Below are positions 1-6,996 of a stretch of DNA of 13,126 nt, piece after piece (the first letter of the stretch is position 1; each line of letters begins with the position of its first letter). Made by a program: the position numbers and the translations under genes. Origin of the DNA: Acidimicrobiales bacterium. Lineage in GTDB: Bacteria; Actinomycetota; Acidimicrobiia; Acidimicrobiales; SHLQ01. Where the stretch lies: positions 1 to 13,126 of the forward strand of contig JABDJW010000224.1 of assembly GCA_013002375.1 (NCBI GenBank). The letters are read 5' to 3'. The notes beneath the pieces were generated by a model. It was not told where the DNA came from. It made no database searches and saw only the letters and a program-made list of their open reading frames with translations.

Positions 1-532
1 CCAGTAGCTCGATCCAGGCGGGGTTCGACAGCACCTGCTCGTCGCCGGGGATCTCACCGAGCCGGGCGAGGCTCATGCTGACATCAGCCTGCCGGGTAGC
101 GGTGCCGTCGGGGTCGGGATCGCGGCCCGACGCCTGCAGCAGCGCGTTACGACCGGGCCCCTTCAACAACGCGTCGCTGAAGATCATCGAGACCAGCGGC
201 GTGATGACCGACTCGACCTCGGGGATCTGCCGGAGTTCTTCGGTGAAGCGTTCGAGTTCGGCCAGGTTGTCGCCGGTGAAGAGATCGGTGACGTCCTTGC
301 CCTCTTCCGCACTGAACAGCAGGATCGCGGTCTCGCCGCCGAACTGATCCTGGAATGCGACGTTGTCGAGCGCGATCTGGGAATCGGAGTTGAGGTAGCT
401 GTCCTGCCCGGTGGCGAACTGCAGTTGGGTCAGCCCGTAGAACAGGGCCGCGGTGAGCGCCACCGCACCAAGCAACACCAACTTCCAGTGCTTTCCGAGT
501 TGGACACCTGCTGATCGCCATGTGCTTTCCAT
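1..532 (-). CDS. RND/MMPL-type membrane exporter, N-terminal part (runs off left edge)
   Basis: The frame stays open from an ATG at 530-532 to the left edge of the window, giving 177 residues. A hydrophobic segment at about residues 17-34 (LVLLGAVALTAALFYGL) is the first transmembrane helix. The large extracytoplasmic loop that follows contains a FQDQFGGETAILLF stretch at about residues 60-73 and then ELERFTEELRQIPEVESV. This is the usual start of the first periplasmic or porter domain in RND-superfamily proteins of the MMPL/HAE3 kind, which use the proton gradient to move lipids or other hydrophobic molecules. The start is well fixed because an in-frame TAA lies four codons upstream. There is no clear Shine-Dalgarno; a TAAAAC six bases before the ATG could be a -10 box of a leaderless transcript. 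The gene diverges from the beta-galactosidase across 72 bases. The substrate cannot be inferred, and the remaining helices are outside the window. Confidence 0.8.
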   Translation of the reverse strand, partial: MESTWRSAGVQLGKHWKLVLLGAVALTAALFYGLTQLQFATGQDSYLNSDSQIALDNVAFQDQFGGETAILLFSAEEGKDVTDLFTGDNLAELERFTEELRQIPEVESVITPLVSMIFSDALLKGPGRNALLQASGRDPDPDGTATRQADVSMSLARLGEIPGDEQVLSNPAWIELL

Positions 533-604
533 CCGAAGGTTTTAGCCGGTGCATCGCCGAGACACCTAGAGCGGGCTGGCGCCGGCCCATCGTGCGACAC
601 GAAG

Positions 605-3600
605 ATGCCAGTGATGCCTACGCTCGACACCGCCGCACTGCTCCAGCCGGAGCTCACCGAACTGAACCGACTACCGGCCCGCGCACCACTGGCTCCCTAC
701 CCCACCGCGGCCGCCGCCCGCCGAGGTGGAGCATCGCCGTGGCGGCAATCATTGGACGGCCAATGGCGGTTTCACCTGTTGGCCAAGCCCGACGATGCGC
801 CGGCCCGCTGGACCGAATCGACGTACGACGATGCTCGGTGGGCCGACATCGTGGTGCCCGGTGTCTGGACCCGCCAGGGGTTCGCCGACAAGCCGCACTA
901 CACCAACATCGTCATGCCCTGGCCCGACCTCGATCCGCCGTCCAGTCCACTCCTGAACCCGAGTGGGCTCTACCGAACCAGCTTCCGTACCCCTCGCGGG
1001 TGGCGGGGCCGATCGATCGTTCTGCACATCGGCGGCGCCGAGTCGGTGGCGGTTGTGTGGTGCAACGGCAACTTCGTCGGGATGGGGAAGGACTCACGGC
1101 TGCCATCGGAATTCGATCTCACGCCCTACCTCAACGCGGGCGGAAACACCTTGGCGATCATGGTCATCCGGTACAGCGACGCCACCTGGATCGAGGATCA
1201 GGATCACTGGTGGCATGGCGGCATTCATCGATCGGTGCACCTCGAAGCGCGAGCTCCCGCCCACGTGCGCGATCTGGTCGTGCGGGCCGGTTTCGAACCC
1301 GCCACCGGCCGCGGTCGCCTCACCGTCCACACCGAACTGACCAGCGGGACCGCGATGCGCTCCGTTCGCACCACACTGTTCGACGAACGGGGCGCCAGGG
1401 TTGGCCGACCCCAAACAGCGACCCTGCCGGACCGCGGCGGCGATTCCATGCTCGAGCAGCTCGCCGGGGCCTACAGCTACCCGGGCCCGTTCGCCCGGGC
1501 CGAGCTCCAGGTTCGCCGGGTCAAGCCGTGGTCGGCCGAGCGGCCCCATCGCTACCAGGTCGTCACCGAGCTTCTGGGGGGCCGCGGCGAGGTGCTCGAG
1601 GCCCATGCGACCTGGACCGGTTTCCGATCCGTCGAAGTACGCGATCGTCGCCTGTTGATCAATGGTGAACCGGTCGTGCTCAACGGCGTGAACCGGCACG
1701 ATCATCATCACGAGAACGGCAAGACCCTGTCGATCGACGACCTGCGAGCCGAACTCGTGACGATGAAGCGGCACAACATCAACGCGGTACGTACTGCGCA
1801 CTACCCCAACGATCACCGGCTGCTCGATCTCTGCGACGAGCTCGGGCTCTATGTGATCGACGAGGCGAACGTCGAATCCCACGCCCGACTGCGGTCGCTC
1901 AGCAATGACGACCGTTACCACGACGCCATCGTCGAACGCACCCGCCGCATGGTGCAGCGCGACCGCAACCACCCGAGCGTCATCGGCTGGTCGCTCGGCA
2001 ACGAATCCGGTCACGGCCCGGCCCACAGCGCCGCGGCCGCGTGGGTCAAGCACATCGATCCCACCCGCTTCGTCCAGTACGAAGGCGCCATTCTGCACCG
2101 ATTCTCGGTGAACAACCCCGACGTGAACTCGACCACCCGGGCCGCCCCCTCGGCCACGGAGCGCCTGACCACCGACATCGTCTGCCCGATGTACACCCCG
2201 ATCGACACGATCGTGTCGTGGGCCCGCTGGGCCGAGCGCACCAGAGCCGATGATCGTCCCCTGATCCTGTGCGAATACAGCCACGCCATGGGCAACAGCA
2301 ACGGATCCATCAGCGAGTACCTCGACGCGTTCTACGCCGAACCGGCGCTGGGCGGCGGCTTCGTCTGGGATTGGCGCGACCAGGGGCTCGCCGAGCGCGA
2401 CGCCGACGGGCGTTTCTACTGGGCCTACGGAGGCCACTTCGGCGACGAGCCGAATGATGCCAACTTCTGCATCAACGGCCTCGTGGGGCCCGACGGAACG
2501 CCGCATCCGGCACTGCGCGAACTGGCGTGGGCGGCGCGTCCGGTCGTGACCGAATCGGCCGGTGGGCGGCGGGTCCGGGTGCACAACCGGCGTCACTTTG
2601 CCGACCTCGGCGACCTGCGAGGTCGATGGCGCCTGGAGATCGATGGCACGGTCGTCGAGAATGGCAAGCTCGACATCGATGTCGCCGCCGGCCGACGGAA
2701 GACGGTCACGCTGCCGGTCACGACCAAGGCAGCGGCGGGCGGCGAAGCGCACCTCACCGTCGAATGGGTCACCCGCCGAGCCTCACCGTGGGCCGAACCG
2801 GGCCATGTCGTGGCGTGGGATCAGATCGATCTCACCAAGCGCCGCCCCCCGGCGATCCGGCCGACCGGCCGCCCGGCAACGGTGCGAACAAACGAGACCG
2901 GGACCACCGTGCGGGCCGCCGACACCGCCGTCCGGTTCGGCACCGACGGCGCGATCGAATGGGTGAAGTTCGGGCGGCAAACCGTCGTGGCCGGCGACAT
3001 CACCGCCAACCTGTACCGGGCCCCGACCGACAACGACGGTGTGAAGCAGGGTTGGATGAGCGACATCGTCGGAGTGCGCCAGAAGTGGTTGGCGTGGGGT
3101 CTCGACGATCTGCGGGTCGAGACCGAGGCGGTCGACATCGAGGACGGCCCGATGCCCACGATCCGTCGTCGCCGCAAGCTGCATGGAGCCGATGCCTTCG
3201 CCCGGCAGAGGACCGAAATGGTTGTCGCCGAGAACGGCGTGTTCGTCACCGAGACCCTCGTCGTACCGAAGGACTGGAGCGACGTGGCCCGGGTCGGTGT
3301 TCGGTTCGAGACCCCGGCGTCGCTCAACCGACTCGAGTGGTTCGGCCTGGGCCCCGACGAGTCGTACCCGGATCGCCTCGGCGCCCAGACGGTCGGGCAC
3401 TGGGCCACGACGGTGGCCGAGCAGTATCACCCCTATGTCGTGCCGCAGGAGCATGGCGCCCACGCTCAGACCCGGTGGTTCTCACTCCGATCGAAGGCCG
3501 GTTCGGGGCTTCGGGTTGCGATGCCCGAGCCCCTGAGCTTCGCGGCTCGCACGCATCACGATGCCGATCTGGCCGCCGCGACCACGTTGGCCGATCTCGT

Positions 3601-3739
3601 GCGGCACCGCCGGGTCGAGGTCCACATCGACGCCGCGCTCCGTGGCCTCGGCACCGACGCCTGCGGCCCCGACACTCTCCCCCGGTACCGGATCAAAACC
3701 GGCACCTACACCTGGTCGTACCACCTCACACCGGGCTGA
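605..3739 (+). CDS. lacZ: Beta-galactosidase, LacZ type (glycoside hydrolase family 2)
   Basis: A 1044-residue protein close to E. coli LacZ in length and architecture. It has a jelly-roll sugar-binding domain (about 45-230, including WIEDQDHWWHGGIHR), a beta-sandwich, a TIM barrel (about 350-640) and a C-terminal Bgal_small domain (about 770-1042, with FGLGPDESYPDRLG and the tail CGPDTLPRYRIKTG). Active-site residues are visible. E467 in SLGNESGHG is the acid/base and E557 in LCEYSHAMGNSNG the nucleophile. E424 and H426 in DEANVESHA match the LacZ magnesium ligands, and NGVNRHDHHHENG begins at residue 360. No signal peptide is present, so it should act in the cytoplasm, hydrolysing beta-D-galactosides by a retaining mechanism. 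ATG 605 is taken as the start; ATG 614 in the same frame is possible, and neither has a convincing ribosome site. No sugar transporter or LacI regulator lies next to it in the window. Specificity beyond beta-galactoside is not certain. Confidence 0.95.
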   Translation: MPVMPTLDTAALLQPELTELNRLPARAPLAPYPTAAAARRGGASPWRQSLDGQWRFHLLAKPDDAPARWTESTYDDARWADIVVPGVWTRQGFADKPHYTNIVMPWPDLDPPSSPLLNPSGLYRTSFRTPRGWRGRSIVLHIGGAESVAVVWCNGNFVGMGKDSRLPSEFDLTPYLNAGGNTLAIMVIRYSDATWIEDQDHWWHGGIHRSVHLEARAPAHVRDLVVRAGFEPATGRGRLTVHTELTSGTAMRSVRTTLFDERGARVGRPQTATLPDRGGDSMLEQLAGAYSYPGPFARAELQVRRVKPWSAERPHRYQVVTELLGGRGEVLEAHATWTGFRSVEVRDRRLLINGEPVVLNGVNRHDHHHENGKTLSIDDLRAELVTMKRHNINAVRTAHYPNDHRLLDLCDELGLYVIDEANVESHARLRSLSNDDRYHDAIVERTRRMVQRDRNHPSVIGWSLGNESGHGPAHSAAAAWVKHIDPTRFVQYEGAILHRFSVNNPDVNSTTRAAPSATERLTTDIVCPMYTPIDTIVSWARWAERTRADDRPLILCEYSHAMGNSNGSISEYLDAFYAEPALGGGFVWDWRDQGLAERDADGRFYWAYGGHFGDEPNDANFCINGLVGPDGTPHPALRELAWAARPVVTESAGGRRVRVHNRRHFADLGDLRGRWRLEIDGTVVENGKLDIDVAAGRRKTVTLPVTTKAAAGGEAHLTVEWVTRRASPWAEPGHVVAWDQIDLTKRRPPAIRPTGRPATVRTNETGTTVRAADTAVRFGTDGAIEWVKFGRQTVVAGDITANLYRAPTDNDGVKQGWMSDIVGVRQKWLAWGLDDLRVETEAVDIEDGPMPTIRRRRKLHGADAFARQRTEMVVAENGVFVTETLVVPKDWSDVARVGVRFETPASLNRLEWFGLGPDESYPDRLGAQTVGHWATTVAEQYHPYVVPQEHGAHAQTRWFSLRSKAGSGLRVAMPEPLSFAARTHHDADLAAATTLADLVRHRRVEVHIDAALRGLGTDACGPDTLPRYRIKTGTYTWSYHLTPG

Positions 3740-3766
3740 ACGGCGGCTTCAAAGCGACCCGACCAC

Positions 3767-3864
3767 CACCTTCTGGCAGTCACACTGCCAATAGGGGTCA
3801 GACCCCAAACGGGGAAGAGGGGTCAGACCCCAAAATGCCCAAAGGGGTCTGACCCCGTTTGGGG
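3767..3864. repeat. Palindromic repeat element, copy 1 (hairpin plus three 13-bp palindromes)
   Basis: The element fills the junction between the convergent lacZ and dehydrogenase genes. It opens with a perfect hairpin at 3774-3790 (TGGCAGT, loop CAC, ACTGCCA). Three copies of the palindrome GGGGTC(A/T)GACCCC follow at 3794-3806, 3819-3831 and 3844-3856, exactly 25 bases apart. The 12-base spacers begin AAA. The first two palindromes carry a central A and the third a central T. The 40 bases from 3767 to 3806 match the reverse complement of 7096-7135 at 35 positions, so this is the same element as the second copy, in inverted orientation. No transposase lies nearby. Confidence 0.9.
3803..3864. 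terminator. Candidate bidirectional terminator formed inside repeat element 1
   Basis: CCCCAAACGGGG at 3803-3814 is the exact reverse complement of CCCCGTTTGGGG at 3853-3864, giving a 12-base stem around a loop that itself holds a 13-bp palindrome. The right arm ends one base before the stop codon of the dehydrogenase gene, and the left arm lies 63 bases after the lacZ stop. Placement between two converging genes fits termination in both directions. There is no classical U-tract apart from short T runs after the stem, so the function is inferred from position and stem only. Confidence 0.45.
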
Positions 3865-3865
3865 T

Positions 3866-4957
3866 TTAGCCGTGGGGTAGAAGGACGGTGCGGGCTTCGG
3901 CGCCGGTCTTGAGGGCGTCGAACGCGTCTTGGATGCCGTCGAGGCCAGCGGTGTTGGAAATCATCTCGTCGAGCTTGAGCTTCCCCCGCATGTAGAGGTC
4001 GGCCAGCATCGGGAAATCCTTCCGAGGCCGGGCGCCACCGGCTCGAATACCGAGCAGCCGCTTGTTCTGATGCAGCGCCTGGAAGCCATAGGTGACCGTG
4101 GCGGTGAGGTCGGGAACGCCGACCGCGCTGATCGAGCCACCGGGCCGGGTCATGTTCAATGCATCGGCCAAGAGCTTCGGGCTACCCACAACTTCGAACG
4201 CATGGTTCACGCCACCGGGGGCCAACTCCTTCACCGCCGCGACAGCGTCGAAGTCATCGCCCTCGGCCAGCACGAAATCGGTCGCCCCGAATTGGGTGGC
4301 CAGCGCCTCCTTCTGCGGCACCCGATCGATCGCGATGATCTGGCTGGCGCCAACCAGGTGTGCGGCCTGGATCACGTTGAGGCCGACACCACCGGAACCG
4401 ATCACGACGACCGTGTCGCCCAACTGCACCTGCGCCCGATTGAACACCGCGCCGGTGCCGGTGATCACCCCGCAGCCGATGAGCGAAGCCGAAGCGAGCG
4501 GTAACTCCTTGGGAATCGGGATGCACTGGTTCTCGCTGACCACAGTCTCCTGCACGAAGGCTCCGAGATTCGCGAAGTTGTAGAGCGCCTGGTCGCCCTC
4601 GGCATAGGGCTGCTTGAGCCCGCCGAGGCCGGCGGTCCGACAGTTGCCCGGCTCGCCCCCTTCGCACTCGGGGCAGTGACCGCAGTTGCTGAAGGTCGAC
4701 AAGATCACGTGATCGCCGACGGCACAGTAGGTGACCGCAGAACCGACCTCGACCACCTTGCCGGCCGCCTCGTGGCCGGGAACCAACGGGGTCGGCATGT
4801 AGTACTTGCCGTGCACGCAGCTCAGGTCGGAACCACACACGCCAGCGGCATGGATCTCGACCCGGACCTGGCGAGGTTCGAGGTCACCGACGATCTCGAT
4901 GTCGTTGGACAATCGAACGCTGTCTTCGGTGGTGCCTTCGAGAATGAGTCCTTGCAT
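3866..4957 (-). CDS. Zinc-dependent medium-chain alcohol dehydrogenase (MDR family)
   Basis: A 363-residue protein with the full zinc-ADH signature. Catalytic zinc ligands are C41 (AGVCGSDLS), H62 with E63 (GHEAAG) and C162 (GCGVITGTGAV). Structural zinc ligands C92, C95, C98 and C106 lie in NCGHCPECEGGEPGNC. The Rossmann motif IGSGGVG is at 186-192, and D211 at the end of the next strand suggests NAD+ rather than NADP+. It resembles the class III-like and aryl/long-chain alcohol dehydrogenases common in actinobacteria, which oxidise alcohols to aldehydes in the cytoplasm; the substrate is not readable from the sequence. The start at 4957 has an AGGGA five bases upstream. The gene is divergent from the crotonase gene with 122 bases between them, so the two may share a regulatory region. 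Its TAA stop abuts the repeat element. Confidence 0.92.
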   Translation of the reverse strand: MQGLILEGTTEDSVRLSNDIEIVGDLEPRQVRVEIHAAGVCGSDLSCVHGKYYMPTPLVPGHEAAGKVVEVGSAVTYCAVGDHVILSTFSNCGHCPECEGGEPGNCRTAGLGGLKQPYAEGDQALYNFANLGAFVQETVVSENQCIPIPKELPLASASLIGCGVITGTGAVFNRAQVQLGDTVVVIGSGGVGLNVIQAAHLVGASQIIAIDRVPQKEALATQFGATDFVLAEGDDFDAVAAVKELAPGGVNHAFEVVGSPKLLADALNMTRPGGSISAVGVPDLTATVTYGFQALHQNKRLLGIRAGGARPRKDFPMLADLYMRGKLKLDEMISNTAGLDGIQDAFDALKTGAEARTVLLPHG

Positions 4958-4985
4958 GATTCCCTACTTCTGGGGGGCGACACTT

Positions 4986-5074
4986 GCAGAGCCCATTCTG
5001 CGGTGAACGGGCGACCTGAACCAAATGGTGCGCCGGCGTGGCCCGCGGCCCGGTGTCGGAGTGACACCATGGTG
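4986..5074. promoter_or_regulatory. Divergent control region with two small inverted repeats
   Basis: The 122 bases between the divergent dehydrogenase and crotonase genes must hold both promoters. Two symmetric sites are visible. One is GCAGA, six bases, TCTGC at 4986-5001, near the dehydrogenase start. The other is the perfect palindrome CACCATGGTG at 5065-5074, ending five bases before the crotonase ATG. Either could bind a regulator, and the second would overlap a transcription start if the crotonase mRNA is leaderless. No good -35/-10 pair was found, so this is a placement-based suggestion. Confidence 0.25.
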
Positions 5075-5079
5075 CACGT

Positions 5080-5895
5080 ATGAAAGCAACCGAGTTCTCC
5101 GTCAACGACCGCGTCGCCCACCTCGTGCTGACCCGACCGGACCGCCGCAACGCGTGGACGGGTGACATGCACGCCGAGTATCGGGCTTCGCTTCAGGTCG
5201 CCGAAGAGGACCCCGAGATTCGGGCCGTCGTCATCAGTGGCGATCCGGAGGGTCGCGCGTTCTGCATGGGCGGCGACAGCGACACCCTGGCCGACTTCGC
5301 GGAAAAGGGTGGTTACGAACCCGGTGTCGCCAAGCGCGAACGATCTGGCCGCAAGAGCGGCATCCGACGCGAGTTCGATCAGGAGTTCGCGTACCAGTTC
5401 GCGATGACCACCCCGATCATCGCCGCCGTGAACGGCTCGGCCGCCGGCATCGGCTTCGCCGTCGCGTGCTACGCCGACATGCGGTTCATCGGAGCGGACG
5501 CCAAGCTCACCACCGCCAATGCCAAGCTGGGTCTTCCCGCGCCCTTCGGCATGAGCTGGCTACTGCCCCGCCTGGTCGGCCTGCCACGAGCCCTCGACCT
5601 GTTGTTGTCGGCTCGCGTGTTCACCGGCGCCGAAGCCGAGGCATGGGGCTTGGCGATCGAAGCGCCCCCAACCGACGCCGTCGTCGACCGAGCCATGGAG
5701 TACGCCACCATGCTGGCGACCACCGTGTCGCCGATCTCGATCGCTGCCTCGAAGGGGCAGATCTATGCCGACCAGATCGACGATGTCGGCACGTCGGTCA
5801 AACGCTCCGTCGAACTCATGAACCGGCTAATGGCCGGCGGCCAATACGCCGAAGGTGTGGCGGCATTGCGGGAGAAGCGCCCACCCCGTTTCTAG
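5080..5895 (+). CDS. Enoyl-CoA hydratase/isomerase (crotonase) family protein, atypical active site
   Basis: A 271-residue crotonase-fold protein. Oxyanion-hole segments are visible as GRAFCMGGDSD (about 58-67) and VNGSAAGIGFAVACYAD (about 117-132), and the tail EGVAALREKRPPRF is typical of the family. It should bind an acyl-CoA thioester in the cytoplasm. The two glutamates of classical hydratases (E144 and E164 of the rat enzyme) align with alanine and asparagine here. The glutamate often found in LPAE(Y/H)G(M/I)SW of a related actinobacterial subgroup is proline (P155 in GLPAPFGMSW). Hydratase, isomerase or hydrolase activity therefore cannot be assigned. The ATG at 5080 is the first start after an in-frame TGA at 5062. 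No Shine-Dalgarno is at the right distance, so the mRNA may be leaderless. The gene is divergent from the alcohol dehydrogenase. Confidence 0.9.
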   Translation: MKATEFSVNDRVAHLVLTRPDRRNAWTGDMHAEYRASLQVAEEDPEIRAVVISGDPEGRAFCMGGDSDTLADFAEKGGYEPGVAKRERSGRKSGIRREFDQEFAYQFAMTTPIIAAVNGSAAGIGFAVACYADMRFIGADAKLTTANAKLGLPAPFGMSWLLPRLVGLPRALDLLLSARVFTGAEAEAWGLAIEAPPTDAVVDRAMEYATMLATTVSPISIAASKGQIYADQIDDVGTSVKRSVELMNRLMAGGQYAEGVAALREKRPPRF

Positions 5896-5924
5896 GCGAG
5901 TTCGCTCGCTTCAGCGGAGCTGAA
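5896..5924 (+). terminator. Two back-to-back hairpins after the crotonase stop codon
   Basis: Directly after the TAG stop come GCGAG-TTCG-CTCGC (5896-5909) and, without a gap, TTCAGC-GGA-GCTGAA (5910-5924). Both stems are perfect (5 and 6 bp) with short loops. They separate the crotonase gene from the lipoprotein gene, which has its own promoter-like box 25 bases further on. There is no U-tract, so intrinsic termination is uncertain; mRNA 3'-end protection is an alternative. Confidence 0.4.
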
Positions 5925-5948
5925 CCGGCGACCGCGCGCCGACGACCC

Positions 5949-5954
5949 TAAAAT
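5949..5954 (+). promoter_or_regulatory. Candidate leaderless promoter -10 box (TAAAAT)
   Basis: TAAAAT ends six bases before the ATG at 5961 of the lipoprotein gene. At this spacing the transcript would begin on or next to the start codon, an arrangement common in actinobacteria. It is one of very few A/T-rich hexamers in the area, and no Shine-Dalgarno precedes the ATG, as expected for a leaderless mRNA. No clear -35 was found. Confidence 0.45.
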
Positions 5955-5960
5955 CCGGCC

Positions 5961-6305
5961 ATGCCGTTCTGTCGTCGCGCTGGGCTTGCGCTGGTGTTCG
6001 GGCTCGCTTTCGTCGTCGCGGGATGCAGCTCCGACGCCGATGCGACCACGACCAGCGCCGGACCCGCGCCGACGATCACCCGGCCGGTCGCTGGCGCGGC
6101 TCCGGTTGGCATTGCGCCCCGGGATGTCGTGATCGCGTACGGCGAGCTCCAGGAAATCAACGAGAAGACCGATTTCCAGATCCCCGATGCCGACATCGAT
6201 TGTGCGGTCGACACCTGTGTTGTCGTGCAGCCCGAGTCGGCCCGCGGCGACCGGCTCTGGGATCCCGCCACGGCACTTCTGACGGTGCTCGAGTTTGTCC
6301 GCTGA
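5961..6305 (+). CDS. Small secreted lipoprotein of unknown function
   Basis: A 114-residue protein with a classical type II signal peptide: arginines at positions 5-6, a hydrophobic core (about 8-20) and the lipobox VAGC with the lipidated cysteine at C22. A Ser/Asp/Thr/Ala/Pro-rich linker follows (about 23-55), and then a short domain with DVVIAYGELQEINEKTDF and two nearby cysteines, C81 and C86, that could form a disulfide. It should be anchored on the outer face of the membrane. I do not recognise the family. The protein stops abruptly after ATALLTVLEFVR, so a C-terminal truncation is possible. Its last 11 bases overlap the TTG start chosen for the next gene, suggesting co-transcription and perhaps translational coupling. 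Confidence 0.65.
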   Translation: MPFCRRAGLALVFGLAFVVAGCSSDADATTTSAGPAPTITRPVAGAAPVGIAPRDVVIAYGELQEINEKTDFQIPDADIDCAVDTCVVVQPESARGDRLWDPATALLTVLEFVR

Positions 6306-6996
6306 CGAGGGCCTTGATGCCGAGCCGCACATCGGCACGCTCAACGAGGGGTCGTTGCATGCCGCGCTGAAGGAGCACTACGCGCAACCCGGCGATGATT
6401 TCGAGGTTCCGCTCGACGGGTTCGTGATCGACATCATGCGCGACCGGAGCGGTCCGGCGGAGTTGTTGATCGAGATCCAAACGTCGTCGTTCGCTTCGAT
6501 GGGCTCGAAGCTCGATCGGGTGCTCGAATCGCATCGGGTTCTGCTGGTGCACCCGATCGCGGTGATCACGGTGCTGGAGCGCGACGGCAAGCGGCGTAAG
6601 TCGCCGAAGCGCGGCTCGCTGTTGTCGATCTTCGACGAGCTGGTGAGCATGCCGACGTTGCTCGACCATCCGAACCTGACGCTGGACGTCGTGCTGGTGA
6701 ACGCCACCAAGCGGCAGGAGCACGACGCCAAGGTCCGGCGGGGCCGCGGTGGATGGCGAACGGTCGATCGCCGGCTCGACGATATCGTGGAGACCCGTCG
6801 CTTCGGTGGCGTCGACGACCTGGCTTCGCTACTACCGGCCAAGCTGCCGGCCCAGTTCACGACGAAGGACTTGGCCGACGCCATGGCGTGCCGACGCGAC
6901 GTCGCCCAACAGATCGCCTACTGCTTCCGCGCCGCCGCGATCTTCGATCAGATCGATCGCACCCGCGCCGGCATCATCTACCGCCGCACCGACTAG
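6295..6996 (+). CDS. Uncharacterised conserved protein: nuclease-like N-terminus plus winged-helix-like C-terminus
   Basis: A 233-residue protein that I recall as a recurrent uncharacterised bacterial family beginning IGTLNEGSLHAALK and continuing with VPLDGFVIDIMR and LLIEIQTSSF. The spacing of the acidic residues (E in FEVPLDGF, D in VIDI, E-x-Q in IEIQ) resembles a PD-(D/E)xK nuclease core in which the lysine is replaced by glutamine. A basic segment (KRRKSPKRGS, about 101-110) and VRRGRGGWRTVDRRL follow. The C-terminus (about 185-233, FTTKDLADAMACRRDVAQQ to IIYRRTD) has the pattern of a winged helix-turn-helix. A DNA-related role is plausible but unproven. TTG 6295 is the chosen start and overlaps the lipoprotein gene by 11 bases; TTG 6355, preceded by GAGGGG, would shorten the protein by 20 residues. 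The final G of its TAG stop is the first base of the repeat element. Confidence 0.75.
   Translation: MSADEGLDAEPHIGTLNEGSLHAALKEHYAQPGDDFEVPLDGFVIDIMRDRSGPAELLIEIQTSSFASMGSKLDRVLESHRVLLVHPIAVITVLERDGKRRKSPKRGSLLSIFDELVSMPTLLDHPNLTLDVVLVNATKRQEHDAKVRRGRGGWRTVDRRLDDIVETRRFGGVDDLASLLPAKLPAQFTTKDLADAMACRRDVAQQIAYCFRAAAIFDQIDRTRAGIIYRRTD

Noticed and set aside
573..588. Near-palindrome GGGCTGGCGCCGGCCC in the exporter/lacZ intergenic region as an operator
   Set aside because: It is pure G/C with a mismatch and is easily expected by chance in such GC-rich DNA; no second support was found.
1094..2752. 552-codon minus-strand open frame inside lacZ
   Set aside because: It is antisense to the catalytic core of a clear GH2 enzyme and shows shadow composition (Val, Gly, Arg, Asp rich).
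2527..3852. 441-codon plus-strand frame overlapping the end of lacZ and running into the repeat
   Set aside because: Arg/Pro/Gly-rich shadow frame; its tail is just translated palindromic repeat.
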